A stretch of DNA of 64,000 nucleotides from Planoprotostelium fungivorum (taxonomy: Eukaryota; Evosea; Variosea; Cavosteliida; Cavosteliaceae), in assembly GCA_003024175.1 (NCBI GenBank), contig MDYQ01000027.1:1-64000 (forward strand). The letters are read 5' to 3'. The notes beneath the pieces were generated by a model. It was not told the origin of the DNA. It saw nothing but the letters and a program-made list of their open reading frames with translations, and did not search any database. The position numbers and the translations under genes were made by a program. This document shows positions 1 to 9,977 of the stretch, in pieces. The stretch's first letter is position 1. Each line of letters starts with the position of its first letter.

Positions 1-121
1 CCTCTTAGACCACGACAGCATCGAGCCTTCGATCGGCATGCTCAACACGCAGAATCATCAAGTCTTGAAACTCTTGGCCACACATTCAAAGACACAGAGG
101 ATACTGTCCACTTTCTTCTCA
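1..121 (+). repeat. Direct repeat, copy 1
   Basis: These 121 bases recur at 1120-1240 with only a few substitutions. Copy 1 is inside the 5' part of the ankyrin-like gene and continues past the repeat as coding sequence. The repeat may begin left of the window. Confidence 0.9.
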
Positions 122-1000
122 CAAGATGATTTTCACTCTCATCCGATGAGTAGAGACATCGTAAAGATGTCATTATCACAACCGGGTGAGTTTATTTCGG
201 AGAGAGGGAGAGTGAAGAGAGATAGGAGTGAGTGCAGAATTGTGTCAGGAGTGGTGGACTACGATCATCAATCAGTTTGGACACAGGAGACCGCAAGATT
301 ATGCACATCACGATCTCATGTCCATCATCAACCTTTTCCTCCGTGATCCAAGTGAGACAATTTGATTGAATCATCAAATTGGAATCTCTCATCCATGTGT
401 CATCAACATCCCATGTTCATCATGATGTTATAGACAAGGATGCTGATGAGAGGAAACAGGAGTCAATCCAACGGAAGGTGGCCTCGTCTTCGCGACTCGG
501 TACAATTTCTGCAAGATGATCACGGTGACCTCCCCTCATCTCTCCACCCTGACCTCCATCATCAGAGACTCCTGGAGCATCCAAAGTTACAAGAGAAGAG
601 CGTAAACGAGGCCATCTTAGTTGCAGCCACGTTCGATCTCTCTCCTCCCATGAGAATTCTCCTCACAGCTCCCAATTCGAGTGCACAGGCTACATCGAGT
701 AAAGCCCTACGAAGAGCGTTCGAGAGGGGAAATGTGGGGGTCTTTACATTGCTGTTGGGGGATAAGAGGTACAATCCACTTCACATCATGGAGAAGGAGA
801 CACATCGACCGGGGAAGAATGTGGATGAGCTGATGGAACTGATGAGGGGAGATCAGAGGGTCATGCGATGTAAATCGATTCGAAAGTGGCTGAACGAGAT
901 GTCCACGCAAGAGCCGAGTGGGACGGAAGACAGCAGCGATACCACCGAGAGTGGAGAAGACAGTGACGATACGACAGAGGATACGGCTGACATGGTATAA
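1..1000 (+). CDS. Ankyrin-like repeat protein, 5' end outside window
   Basis: Partial gene entering from the left edge. The first visible exon (to about 183) reads LLDHDSIEPSIGMLNTQNHQ and ends at a GTGAGT donor. A middle exon of about 100 nt ends near 349 at GTGAGA and carries DLMSIINLFLRDP. The last exon (about 452-1000) carries short helical repeats such as VNEAILVAATF and ALRRAFERGNVGVFTLLLGD, then an acidic Ser/Thr/Asp tail. The repeats look like the degenerate ankyrin units of the 5.5-8 kb genes, with the LL-D-RY/RV-P motif. The function is unknown, and protein-protein binding is the family expectation. Exon boundaries are approximate. Confidence 0.5.
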
Positions 1001-1054
1001 AGTCTTCAGTGTATCGTCTACTAGAGACTAGTCTATCACTTACACCATTCGGGG

Positions 1055-1246
1055 ATGTCAAACATTTCATCGACCAACGACATCTTCTCCACTATGAACT
1101 ACCTCGACTCTTACCTCAGCCTCTTAGACCACGACAGCATCGAGCCTTCGATCGGCATGCTCAACACGCAGAATCACCAAGTATTGAAGCTCTTGGCCAC
1201 ACATTCAAAGACACAGAAGATACTGTCCACTTTCTTCTCACGCTAG
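1055..1246 (+). pseudogene. Partial tandem copy of ankyrin-like gene 5' end
   Basis: A short ORF (MSNISSTNDIFSTMNYLDSY...) contains the second copy (1120-1240) of the 121-base direct repeat. It then diverges and stops at once (FFSR*), while the copy at the left edge continues into its gene. It is best read as a truncated duplicate of the first exon. It could instead be a short gene whose later exons I cannot identify. The sequence from here to 1452 shows no convincing coding exon. Confidence 0.5.
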
Positions 1247-1452
1247 GAGGTGAAAGATGAGAAACCGAGGTGAGAAGAGATAGAAACCACTGTCCTTCGT
1301 GAAAGGAACAGATAAAGAACCGCCAGAGTAAGTGATGCCTTTGTCACCATAAGGGAACGACACGTCACTGAAGAGCGTTCTCACTCGGTCAGTGTCGTGA
1401 CAGATTTTGGCTGTGGTATTATCATTCTCAACGTATCGCCCCAACTCCAACC

Positions 1453-2808
1453 ATGGAAGTCTTGCTAAAGCAGTGTCTTGCTCCTCTCTACCATAACGCA
1501 CCCTACCTATGTCTCTATTTAGATCAGGTGAAAGAGCACAAGCCTGACCTGCTGACTCAAACAGATCTCGAAAAGTATACGAGAGGGGAGTCAGAAGTTG
1601 TACCAGTCCGTGGTCATGAGTCGCTATCCTTGTCTTTTGTCCACCCAGTCAAAGAGGTAATGGCATCGCTAAGAGATCTCCTGACCCGTTTCACGCAGCA
1701 TCGACTGGCGCAGATTTCTGTTGAGAAAGTTTGTCTCACAACTAAGACTGTGGAGGTCTGTTCACCTTCTTAGTCGAACCGACATCTCCTACAAGCAGAT
1801 GGGCGACCGCTTGTTCAGATTCGACAAAGATTTTAGAATATGGAACCAAGTCAACTTCATCCACGAGTGGCTCGACTATCTTCACGACCAAGTGGGTGTT
1901 GTATGATAGCCGCTTGACTCACAAGTCTTCTCAGGCCTTTTCTTCAAGCCAAGATGCAGACAACACAAAGTTCGATACATACCTTCACAGTGTCGAATGT
2001 GATGATGAGTCTGAGGAGACTCACACTCTCGTTCGTTCCCTTGCAGCTGGTACAACGATCACTTGGGTGAGAAGATACGTCTGAGACATTCTAAAACTCT
2101 TCAGCTCAAGGTGGAATATAGCGTCATGGAAAAGGATGCTTACCTAGCAGTCGACGCTGATCTTGAAATGGTAATGATTCGATTGTCACATCTCCAAATG
2201 ACCAACACCAACAGATCACACCCAATGGATCTACAATCTACATTCAATTCCTATGGCGTTTCTCTCACGATGTGATGATGAGCTTTATCACCCGCAGTGA
2301 GAAGGGCAGTCGAGTGTACCCAATAGAACTCAGTGAGGGCATACCACGCATCCAATTGGATGAAGACACATGGAACAAACTTCACTCTTCGGCCATTGTT
2401 TACAGCCAACATTTTGTGAATGCACTCAAGTTTGTGCTTCATCTCCTGAATCACGAGGACATGGAACAGTTTCTGCCTGATATCTCACTGTACGAATACG
2501 AAACAGAAAGACCGATGCTTGAAGTAGGAGATGAAGGAGAAGAAGAAGGAGGTGAAGAAGGAGGAGAAGGAGGAGAAGAAGAAGGGATCGAATACGAGGC
2601 AACTGACAATGCCATGGCAGCTATGAATAACATGGAGGTGAGAGAGAAAAGAGGAGGAGAGAGTGACGATGAACAGGAGAGTGAGGTAGAGGTCAATGCA
2701 CCCAAGAGACAGAAGTGCGATGACAAGTGCTCTAAATGTGGTGCATGGGGCAAAGATGTTGTCAAGCAGAACGGAATGTGTGCTTATTGCACACGCAAGT
2801 GTTCATAA
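1453..2808 (+). CDS. Unrecognised protein with C-terminal Cys-rich zinc motif
   Basis: The proposed start MEVLLKQCLAPLYHNAPYLC lies at 1453. Introns at about 1657-1729, 1892-1934, 2009-2046 and 2171-2214 keep the frame; the last two are 38 and 44 nt, and the first is the least certain. The chain contains a globular part (IYIQFLWRFSHDV, GIPRIQLDEDTWNKLHSS), then a Glu/Gly-rich acidic run (about 2520-2600), then a basic patch. It ends in CSKCGAWG...CAYCTRKCS, five Cys in a zinc-knuckle-like arrangement. I do not recognise the family. A nucleic-acid or protein-binding role is only a guess from the acidic run and Cys cluster. Confidence 0.5.
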
Positions 2809-3033
2809 ACTAGGTAGCAATTCTTTATCTCCCCTACACTCTTTCCTCTCTGGTTCCCTGGCTCTTGAGTGGAGATGACAGTCAGCTGTAATGAAACGGA
2901 GTCTGATGTAGTGATATCAATGGTCTTCTTCTCCGCTCTCAGACTGCTGTGTGTGTAGTGATGCAGTACAAATGAGCCATCAGCCAGAATAGTGCGTTAT
3001 AAACAAACATTGAGTTTATTACAGAAGAGCCGA

Positions 3034-4991
3034 TCACTTGTTGACGACACCGCTCTGTCTGCATCCAACGGAGGTGTCCAGACCAGGTTGTCCGGTCTTC
3101 AACCAGCACCAGCTGTTTCCACACGTGTCCCAAGCGTAAGAACCACATCCCCTGCATCCGTCAGCTCTTCCTCCTCCTACTCCCTCTCACTGTCTGGCGA
3201 GGCACTTCTGCTGGCAGTCTTGGACGTTGGCAGCCTTGACCAAGTCGAGGTCGTTGCCGGGTCTGTCTCCGGTCTGGATGGGACCAAAGCTCCCGCTGTT
3301 GTTGTTGTTACCGCCGCGTCCGTTGATGGTACCAGAGGTTCTGCAGCCACCACCTCCAGCGGTGGGCTGTCCGTTCTTCAACCAGCAGTTGGTTCCACAG
3401 CTGTCGAAGGCCCAGCTCTGGCAGTCCCTATCTCCTCGTCAGCGAGGGATGAGAATCTTCCTCTCTCACTGGTTGTTGTAGCACTTGGACTGGCAGTCAC
3501 CGACGTTGGAGGCTTGGATGGGCATGTTGGGCATGTCCTGGCCGGAGCGGTCGGTGTTCTGGTCGACGGAGCCCAACTGAGTGTTGCCTCCGTTGTTGCT
3601 TCCTCCGTTGTTGGTTCCGTTGTTGTTGCTGTTGCCACCGACAAAGATGTCGTTCTGGGCTCCCTCCTGGAATCCGTACTGTGGGGGTCAGTGATGGAGG
3701 GGATGATGTTTGTGTCTCACGTTGGAGTTGTAGATGGGGGCACTCTGGGTGTTTCCGATCTCGGGCATGTTGTTACCTTCCTTCTGCATCCTGAACAAGT
3801 GTGAGGGGTAACGAAGAGGGAGAGGGGTGATGAAGAGAGAAGAGGGAGAGAGGTGATGAAGAGAGAAGGGGGAGGGTGATGAGGAGAGGGAAAGAGAGTG
3901 AAGAGGGAGAGAAGAAGAGAGAGAAGAGAGACTCACCAGTACATGGGTACCTTGGGGCCCTTGACGCAAGGCTGACCGTTGTCGCATCTTCTGGGGGGCT
4001 GAGCGTTGCTGTAGTCGATGGGCTTGGCATCTCCACGGACGTTGGTCACATCTGAGATGAAGATGAGTTGAGAGAAGATGAATGGGAGAAGATGAATGGG
4101 AGAAGATGAAAGAAGATGAATAGGAGAGGATGAGAGGAGAGGAAAGAGAGGAAGACGTACTGCAGACGAAGGGAGTCATGTACATCTGATCGGATCCTCC
4201 GACGGACTTGTGGCTGTGAAGAGGTGAGAAGGTGTGCAAGAGAGAGAAAGTGTGCAAGAGAAGATGGAGGGGAGCTCACATCCAGAACCACGAGCACATG
4301 CACTTTCCGTTGGGGCATGCGGGCAAGTTGGGGATCTGGAAGTTCTGGAGCTGTCTGGCGGGACAGTCGTGAACGACGGAGAAGATGACTGCAACGGAGT
4401 CAGAATCTCTCAACGAGATGGAGGAGATGATGTTTCATCTCACCAAAGTCATTGGGCTTGACATCGTATTGGTTGCTCTTGTAAGCGATACCGAAGGCAC
4501 AACCGGCAACGTCCTCACGGTGAGGAGCGTGGAGGTTTCCCCATCTGTAGTCCCAGGGGCTGGGAGGGTCTCTGGGGTTGGGGTATAAACCGCTACCCAT
4601 AGAGGTCTGTCCCTTGTTGCTGGAGATCTCGACGTCGGCATTACCGTTGGCAGGGAGGTTGAAGATCTGATCTTAAGTGAGTAGAATGATTGGTATCGGA
4701 TGGAATGGATCCGATGGTGAGATTGATGGGATTCTGAGGAATCTCTTCTCTACCTTGTCGGCTGCGGGAGGGTAATCCTGTGATTGAATCAGATGAAATC
4801 CATTCGGAAGATGAGATACGCACCAGGTTAGAGTGCCACCACCACTCGCGGAAAGTGAGCTCCTGAAGAGGCTGGGAGTTCCAGTCAGAGTTGGGCGTAG
4901 AAGCGCGATCCTTGTCGAAGGTGGAAGGATGCCAGATGGACAAATGGGCGCTGGCCAGAGCGACGAGGGCCAAGAGAAGAGGGACGCGCAT
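3034..4991 (-). CDS. Secreted protein with mature N-terminal His and two Cys-rich PAN-like modules
   Basis: A signal peptide (MRVPLLLALVALASA) is followed directly by HLSIWHPSTF, so cleavage would expose His1. The next block has FREWWWHSN. Later blocks (CAFGIAYKSNQYDVKPNDFG, CPNGKCMCSWFWM, SDQMYMTPFVC, GNNMPEIGN) match my memory of a fungal secreted family with the same order: His1, WWxH, CxCxWFW and PMYW. An exposed His1 plus further His is the histidine-brace signature of copper lytic polysaccharide monooxygenases, but assignment to an AA family is inference. The C-terminal third has two copies of a DCQ.KC...W..D.CG..CWLK.GQP module separated by Gly/Asn/Thr-rich linkers. The stop at 3034-3036 requires a 39-nt last intron. 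Several introns hold GA-rich repeats. Confidence 0.75.
3803..3930. repeat. GA-rich intronic low-complexity repeat
   Basis: Purine-rich gagagag/gaagaggga arrays fill an intron of the secreted-protein gene. Confidence 0.8.
4052..4150. repeat. Intronic minisatellite, gagaagatgaatgg-like unit
   Basis: Imperfect copies of an approximately 14-nt unit, (ga)gaagatgaatgg, lie in the next intron of the same gene. There is no coding content. Confidence 0.75.
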
Positions 4992-5051
4992 GTTGCCTTC
5001 TGCTTGTCTGCTGAGTTGTGTGACTTATCCCGCCGACAAAGGGATTTCCGC

Positions 5052-5372
5052 TTATGGTGAAATATGCACGTCTGCTACCGCCGTTCGCGTCGGGGAGCGA
5101 ATGCGGGACCTGAAAGAAATCGTCAGGCACACACGCAGTATGACAGCGAACTGCCTCCTCCTGGCACACAGAGATATCCCCTTCCCGTCCTGGTTGTCGG
5201 ACCATGAGCTGAACCGAAGACACCCCTGTCCAAAGATGGTGGACGAATGCCTGAAACAATCCTCAGCCTCGATCCTGACGGTGCGGTCATCATCCACTCT
5301 CTCCATCAGTTGCTTTCGCGCCATGGAAAGTGATTTGCAATGGATGTTGTACAAAGAGAAGTCGATATTCAC
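5052..5372 (-). CDS. Possible small ORF, unsupported
   Basis: A 106-codon reading frame whose most natural start is MARKQLMERVDDDRTVRIEA at about 5324. It ends 60 bp before the secreted-protein start on the same strand. The first 30 residues look protein-like and the rest does not. No family is recognised. The whole 4992-5494 interval may simply be the promoter and leader of the secreted-protein gene; I see nothing else in it. Confidence 0.2.
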   Translation of the reverse strand: MNIDFSLYNIHCKSLSMARKQLMERVDDDRTVRIEAEDCFRHSSTIFGQGCLRFSSWSDNQDGKGISLCARRRQFAVILRVCLTISFRSRIRSPTRTAVADVHISP

Positions 5373-5494
5373 ACTGAATTCACATCTGATCGATCAAGTA
5401 GTATATTACCACAAGATCCGCATATGAAGAGCAGGAGAATAAAACCAAAAGGAAAGTCTCGTTCATAAATAGAAAATCGCCTATATTTCTACAC

Positions 5495-7231
5495 TCAATA
5501 GATCAACAGCCAAGGTCTCTTCGGTTGCAGTCTCGAATCACTCATCAACGTATCCACCATCTGTCTACGTCACTCTCTTCCCCTCTCTCCCTCTCACCTT
5601 CTGATCTCCTCTCCTTATGGCCTGTATGATGGCCGCGTTGTTCTTCGCAGAAGGATCGACTCTTGGATCAGACAACAACTCCATGACGACAGACAAGTGA
5701 CCCTTCTGAGAGGCCATCCTCAGTGCCTCGTGTTCACAGGCCGTGGGGCAGACCCTTTGGTCTCCCAACAGGATCTTGACGATCTGTCGAGGTTAAGAAT
5801 AAAATGAAATAAAAGTCATACCTGATGGTGGCCGTTTTGGGATGCCTGGCGAATGGCTTGGTTGATGCGATAGGATGGATCGGCTCTTCCGTCTCGAATG
5901 AGGAGATCGACTACATTCTCTCTTCCCATCTTGCATGCTTCCATCATTGACTGATGATTCGGTTTCGATGGGTCGACTCGTTGGTCCAATAAGAGCATCG
6001 CCACGATCTTACAGTGTCCTCCTGATTCTCGTCACGTTCTGATGGATGTGTGATGGAAGATGATCACCTCTCGATGCGGCGACGAGGGCAGCATTTTCGT
6101 AGGCGGAGGGATCACATCTCTTGTCTCGTAAGAGAGCGCTCACGATTTGAACATGTCCCTCTTGACATGCCATGGTCAATGCTTCACTACCTCCATCATC
6201 GGGGTTGCATCTTCCGTCGCGTAATAGGGCTTCGACCACCTAGACGATTTAATCGAGTTGAAAGATGATGGGGTACCTTGAGTTGTCCAGTGCATGATGC
6301 ACGAATGAGAGCGAAGCTCTCACCAACGGTGGGATCCACAGAAGGTGAAGACAGTAGCCATTCAACTGTGTGATGTGATCCTCTTGATGCCGCTTGACCG
6401 ACGAGCCAATTGTCCCAAAAATTCAATCCAACGTATTCATCGGCTGCTTTCTTCCAACTGCCATCATTAATATATCACCATCGAGTGATTGATTGATTGT
6501 CGTAACACACCTCTTTGATACAGATCTGAGAGTAGCCCACAGAGATACAGTGGACGATTCCTCTGGTGTCAAGATGGACCATTCCAATCGATCCCAGGGT
6601 TCGCCTTCTTTCTCTCCTTTCATCTTTTTTAAAAGATGCTTCATCAATATCGCCAATAGTGTTGTGCTAAAATCGGCCACCGCTATTAACAGTTTAGCCC
6701 GATATAAGATTACGCACAGTGAAAGATGTTGTCGCTGTCTGTATTCACCTGAGAGAAGAACGTTGTTGGTCACATTTCCACCAGCAAATCTCTCTGTGTC
6801 ATCCGTCTCTGTCGTTTCATCCAGACGCCACGAACCATCGACGATATACTTATAGAGGTATCTGCATCCCGGTGACAGACCTTCCACTCGTGCGACGAAG
6901 GTGCCATCATCTTTTCGGATCATCTGTGTGGGAGACCATCGATCCCACTGACCACACACGAGGACGTTGTGACCACCGTGAGTCCAATAGAGGTCAGCGG
7001 CGATGGTAGAGTCCATCTCTTTCACCTGTTGCTGAGAATCTGTCGGAAGGCCGCAGAGAGAGAAAATGCGAATCCCTTCTCTCTGACATCGGATCTGTGC
7101 GTCCTTTCCTTCAAAGGTTCTCCGGATGCAATTTCTCTCTTTGCCTCTTTCAGCTTCGATATCACGAGCATAGGGCTTCTATCTCCCTCGAATATGGAAC
7201 AATATCCTTCCTCTTTCTTGCGTGCCAACAT
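5495..7231 (-). CDS. Glycogen-binding (AMPK-type CBM48) domain plus ankyrin repeats
   Basis: The start is MLARKKEEGYCSIFEGDRSP. An intron removes the run-on after LKERTHRSD and joins it to KEMDSTIAADLYWTHGGHNV. That exon is an AMPK-beta-like carbohydrate-binding module: VLVCGQWDRWSP, a central FVARVEGLSPGCRYLYKYIVDG, then NNVLLSGEY. The rest is ankyrin-like repeats with the consensus E-A-L--A---GH--VV--LL-DPRVDPS, roughly one per short exon (6196-6426, 6009-6239, 5816-6004, 5565-5768). A final exon, MVDTLMSDSRLQPKRPWLLIY, stops at 5495-5497. CBM48 binds glycogen and starch-type glucans in AMPK subunits and branching enzymes. A glycogen-tethered scaffold is the inferred role. Confidence 0.75.
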
Positions 7232-7302
7232 GATGTAGACTTCTTTGTCTGATTAGCCGAGCGACCGAGGTGATGAGAGACCGTTCGTGTTCTATACAAT
7301 AT

Positions 7303-8998
7303 TTATTTGTAGCTCCTAAAGTTACCATAGAGCATCTCTCTGAAGGCCATCTGGGCGTTGGTGGGTGATCCCCTCTTGATGCGAAAGACGAATCTACACG
7401 TCCATCAGCATGATGCACGTGATGGATGGATGCCCTCACTTGAAGTAACTGGGATTCTCTCCAGGCCAAGATGACTTGAGACCGTTCATGAGCTGTGTGG
7501 ATGAGACAGGTGTCTCCCTCCCCATCATGCTCTCCACGATCTCCAGATGAGGTTTGATGTCGTTCAGTCCCAACTTGGCACACATTCGATTCACTACCGA
7601 TTCACATCTGCATTATCTCATGAGTACGGTGTTCACGTTCATCGATGAGATCATCGATGTTGTCGATCATGATGATCATCAAACATGCACTGACTCACGT
7701 TTCTCTCTTGTCCAACGAGAAGACAAATTGCTCTCCTGTTCTGAGATGTACCTCGATCGTCTCTTCCTCCTTCTGCTCCCTCTCCTTCTTCTCCTTCGTT
7801 CTCAGCGTACTGCAAGTCCAAGCCTCTACCTCTCATGAGCACACCAACACATTCCATCTCTCACCCATCAGAGCTGCATGATAAGATGGAGTCGTCTTCA
7901 CGTTATCAAGACAAGTGTTTCCCATGTTATCTCTCTGCATGAGATCTGCTCCGTGTTGGAGGAGGAGCTGTGAAGATGCATCGCACCTGCATACACCGTC
8001 ACCGACGTGATCATGATCATCGACGATGGTCACCTCTTTTTCGTGGAGAGGTGGAGTGGTGTCTCTCCCCTTCGATTCTTCACGTCCACTGCGGCACCTT
8101 TCTCACAGAGATATCTTCATCGTCGTCACGACATCATCTCATTTACAAACTCACTTGACGATGGCAACGGCTGATGCTTCACCGGCTGCACCGTGGAGTG
8201 CACTGTTGCCCGTTTGGAAGTCCAGGGAGTTGATGTTGACCTCGGCCTGGATCAATGCGATGACTTCATTCATACGATTGGATCTGGCGGCATCGAACAG
8301 ACTGGACGATGTGAGTGGACGGAGGGTCATGAGGTGTTCACCGTTTGTCCTCCGGATATTGGGCACGTCGTGCATTGTTCTTCTCGGTCGTACTCTTTTC
8401 AGATGGTAGCTGAGATCTCTGAGTTTCGGCCGGAGGTAATGAGAAGTCTGGCTTCCTCGGTACTTCTGGCTTCATGTTCGCCACGGCTCTGTTGTCGTCA
8501 GTCAGTCTTTCGTTGCATTTGTGGATTTACCGTATCTGTTCTTCAAGAGAGGCAATGCTGATGCGATTGAGTTCAATCTGTGTGCGATTGATCTTCTCTT
8601 TCAATTGCATCGACAGCCGGTAATCTTCATCGAGGATGGCACTCTGTCTCCTGAGCGTCAACTCTTTCAATCTTCTCGTCAACCACGTCTGGATCGCGCT
8701 AGTCAGTCTTGCAATAGTGACTCGGATATCCTCACCTCTGCATCTTCGAAAGAGGTAGATTCGTAGTTGAGTTCTTCGTCGTTGTTCTCGTCAGTCATGG
8801 AAGTTGAGGCGTGGTAGAAATTGAGGACATCTCTCAACTGTCCAGAGGAAGGAGGATGGAAACACCATGTCCCCATACATTGGAACCGTGTCGTACATGT
8901 CGCATCTCATCCTCAACTCTTCCACCTGACCAACTCTCTCCCTTTGAGGCGCATGTGGATCGTCTCGAGAGCTGTCATTTCCATCTCCATCTGTGAAA
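7303..8998 (-). CDS. Ankyrin repeat protein with UVR-like coiled-coil motif, 5' exons unresolved
   Basis: One long exon (about 8515-8725) reads ARLTSAIQTWLTRRLKEL...SAILDEDYRLSMQLKEKINR. Its DEDY-L---LK-KI core resembles the UVR motif seen in UvrB/C and several eukaryotic proteins. Ankyrin units follow (SLFDAARSNRMNEVIALIQA, NSALHGAAGE, LLLQHGADLMQRDNMG). A charged segment (QKEEETIEVHLRTGEQFVF) comes next, and the C-terminus FVFRIKRGSPTNAQMAFREM...NFRSYK stops at 7303-7305. Coding-looking segments continue to about 8998 (MRCDMYDTVPMYGDM, LRDVLNFYHASTSMTDENND), but I could not settle the joins or the start codon. Function is unknown. Confidence 0.5.
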
Positions 8999-9120
8999 AC
9001 GGGGGTTCTCTTTCAGAGTTTCCGGGAGCGAAAAACAAAAGGGATTTTAAGCGGTAAGAAACGTCGACCGCCTGACGCCGACAGGGGGACACAAACCAAA
9101 AAGAACATCAATCAGACACG

Positions 9121-9782
9121 ATGGGAGCTGAGAGTGCGCCCGCTTACACACCCGCGACCACTTTGAAGGAGGTTCAGCATGAGCAGCCCAGAACCCCTGC
9201 CATCCTCGTTCACACCTTCACCGATCAAGAGGAGATGATTTACAAGAGACACGCTCTTGTCTTCACCATTGTGGCTTACATCCAGCTGGTGCGTTTTGTC
9301 CATCGACCCATTCGACATTATATTGATGTCACCATCAGGCTGTGTCCTTCCTGTTCCTCTTCCAAGGATACCTCCTGCTCTCCCTCTGCAGCATCTTCCT
9401 CATCCTCACCGGTCTCTCTGGAGCTCGTCGTAGACGTGCCGACCTCCTCACCAGCCACTGGGCATACTCCCTCTGGCTCTACATCCTCTCCATTGTCTTT
9501 GCCATCCTCTCCATCGTATTGGACCTGCGCCTCCCCGTCTCCTTCTTCATCATCAACTTTTTGTGGTCTCTCGTTCAGATCCTGTCCATGAAGTCCTCCC
9601 GTGGAATGATCAACCTCATCAAGATGCAGAGAGAGGCTCTCCCCATCTCCATCAGCGTCATCCCCCAAGAGACGAACGAGAAGTCTGCTACCACCTACCA
9701 CTTTGTCGGAACACAGCCCGTCCATGCTGTCCCCGTTTACACCTCTGAGATCGACACCGAGTACCCCGGAAGCAAGCAGTAA
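9121..9782 (+). CDS. Small four-helix membrane protein
   Basis: The gene has two exons joined by one 50-nt intron (9289-9338, phase 0). The cytosolic N-terminus MGAESAPAYTPATTLKEVQH is followed by hydrophobic segments around LVFTIVAYIQLAVSFLFLFQ, GYLLLSLCSIFLILTGL, SLWLYILSIVFAILSIVL and PVSFFIINFLWSLVQIL, with an Arg cluster (GARRRRADLL) between helices 2 and 3. The tail TEYPGSKQ is polar. It resembles no family I can name with confidence. The start has a clean leader and is divergent from the preceding ankyrin gene, about 120 bp away. Confidence 0.8.
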
Positions 9783-9977
9783 GTTGAAACACGACCCAGA
9801 GATAAAGAAATAGATTGTAGAATCATCGTCTTCATTTCTCTGTCTATGTCTGAACAAGAGATTCGAGCGAAAGACAATAGTCTGACCAAGGTTTGGTGCT
9901 CATGATCCCGTGAGACCTGGCCTCGCAAATTCTCTTAGTTCGGAGAACTGTGCCCCAAGTTTTAATCTTTTGCATTG

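Noticed and set aside
2992-3804. 270-codon plus-strand frame opposite the secreted protein
   Set aside because: Antisense of Gly/Asn/Thr-rich repeats, which removes stops on the other strand. The minus strand has the signal peptide, motifs and introns.
4891-5427. 178-codon plus-strand frame across the secreted-protein start
   Set aside because: Overlaps the signal-peptide exon in antisense, with no recognisable domain.
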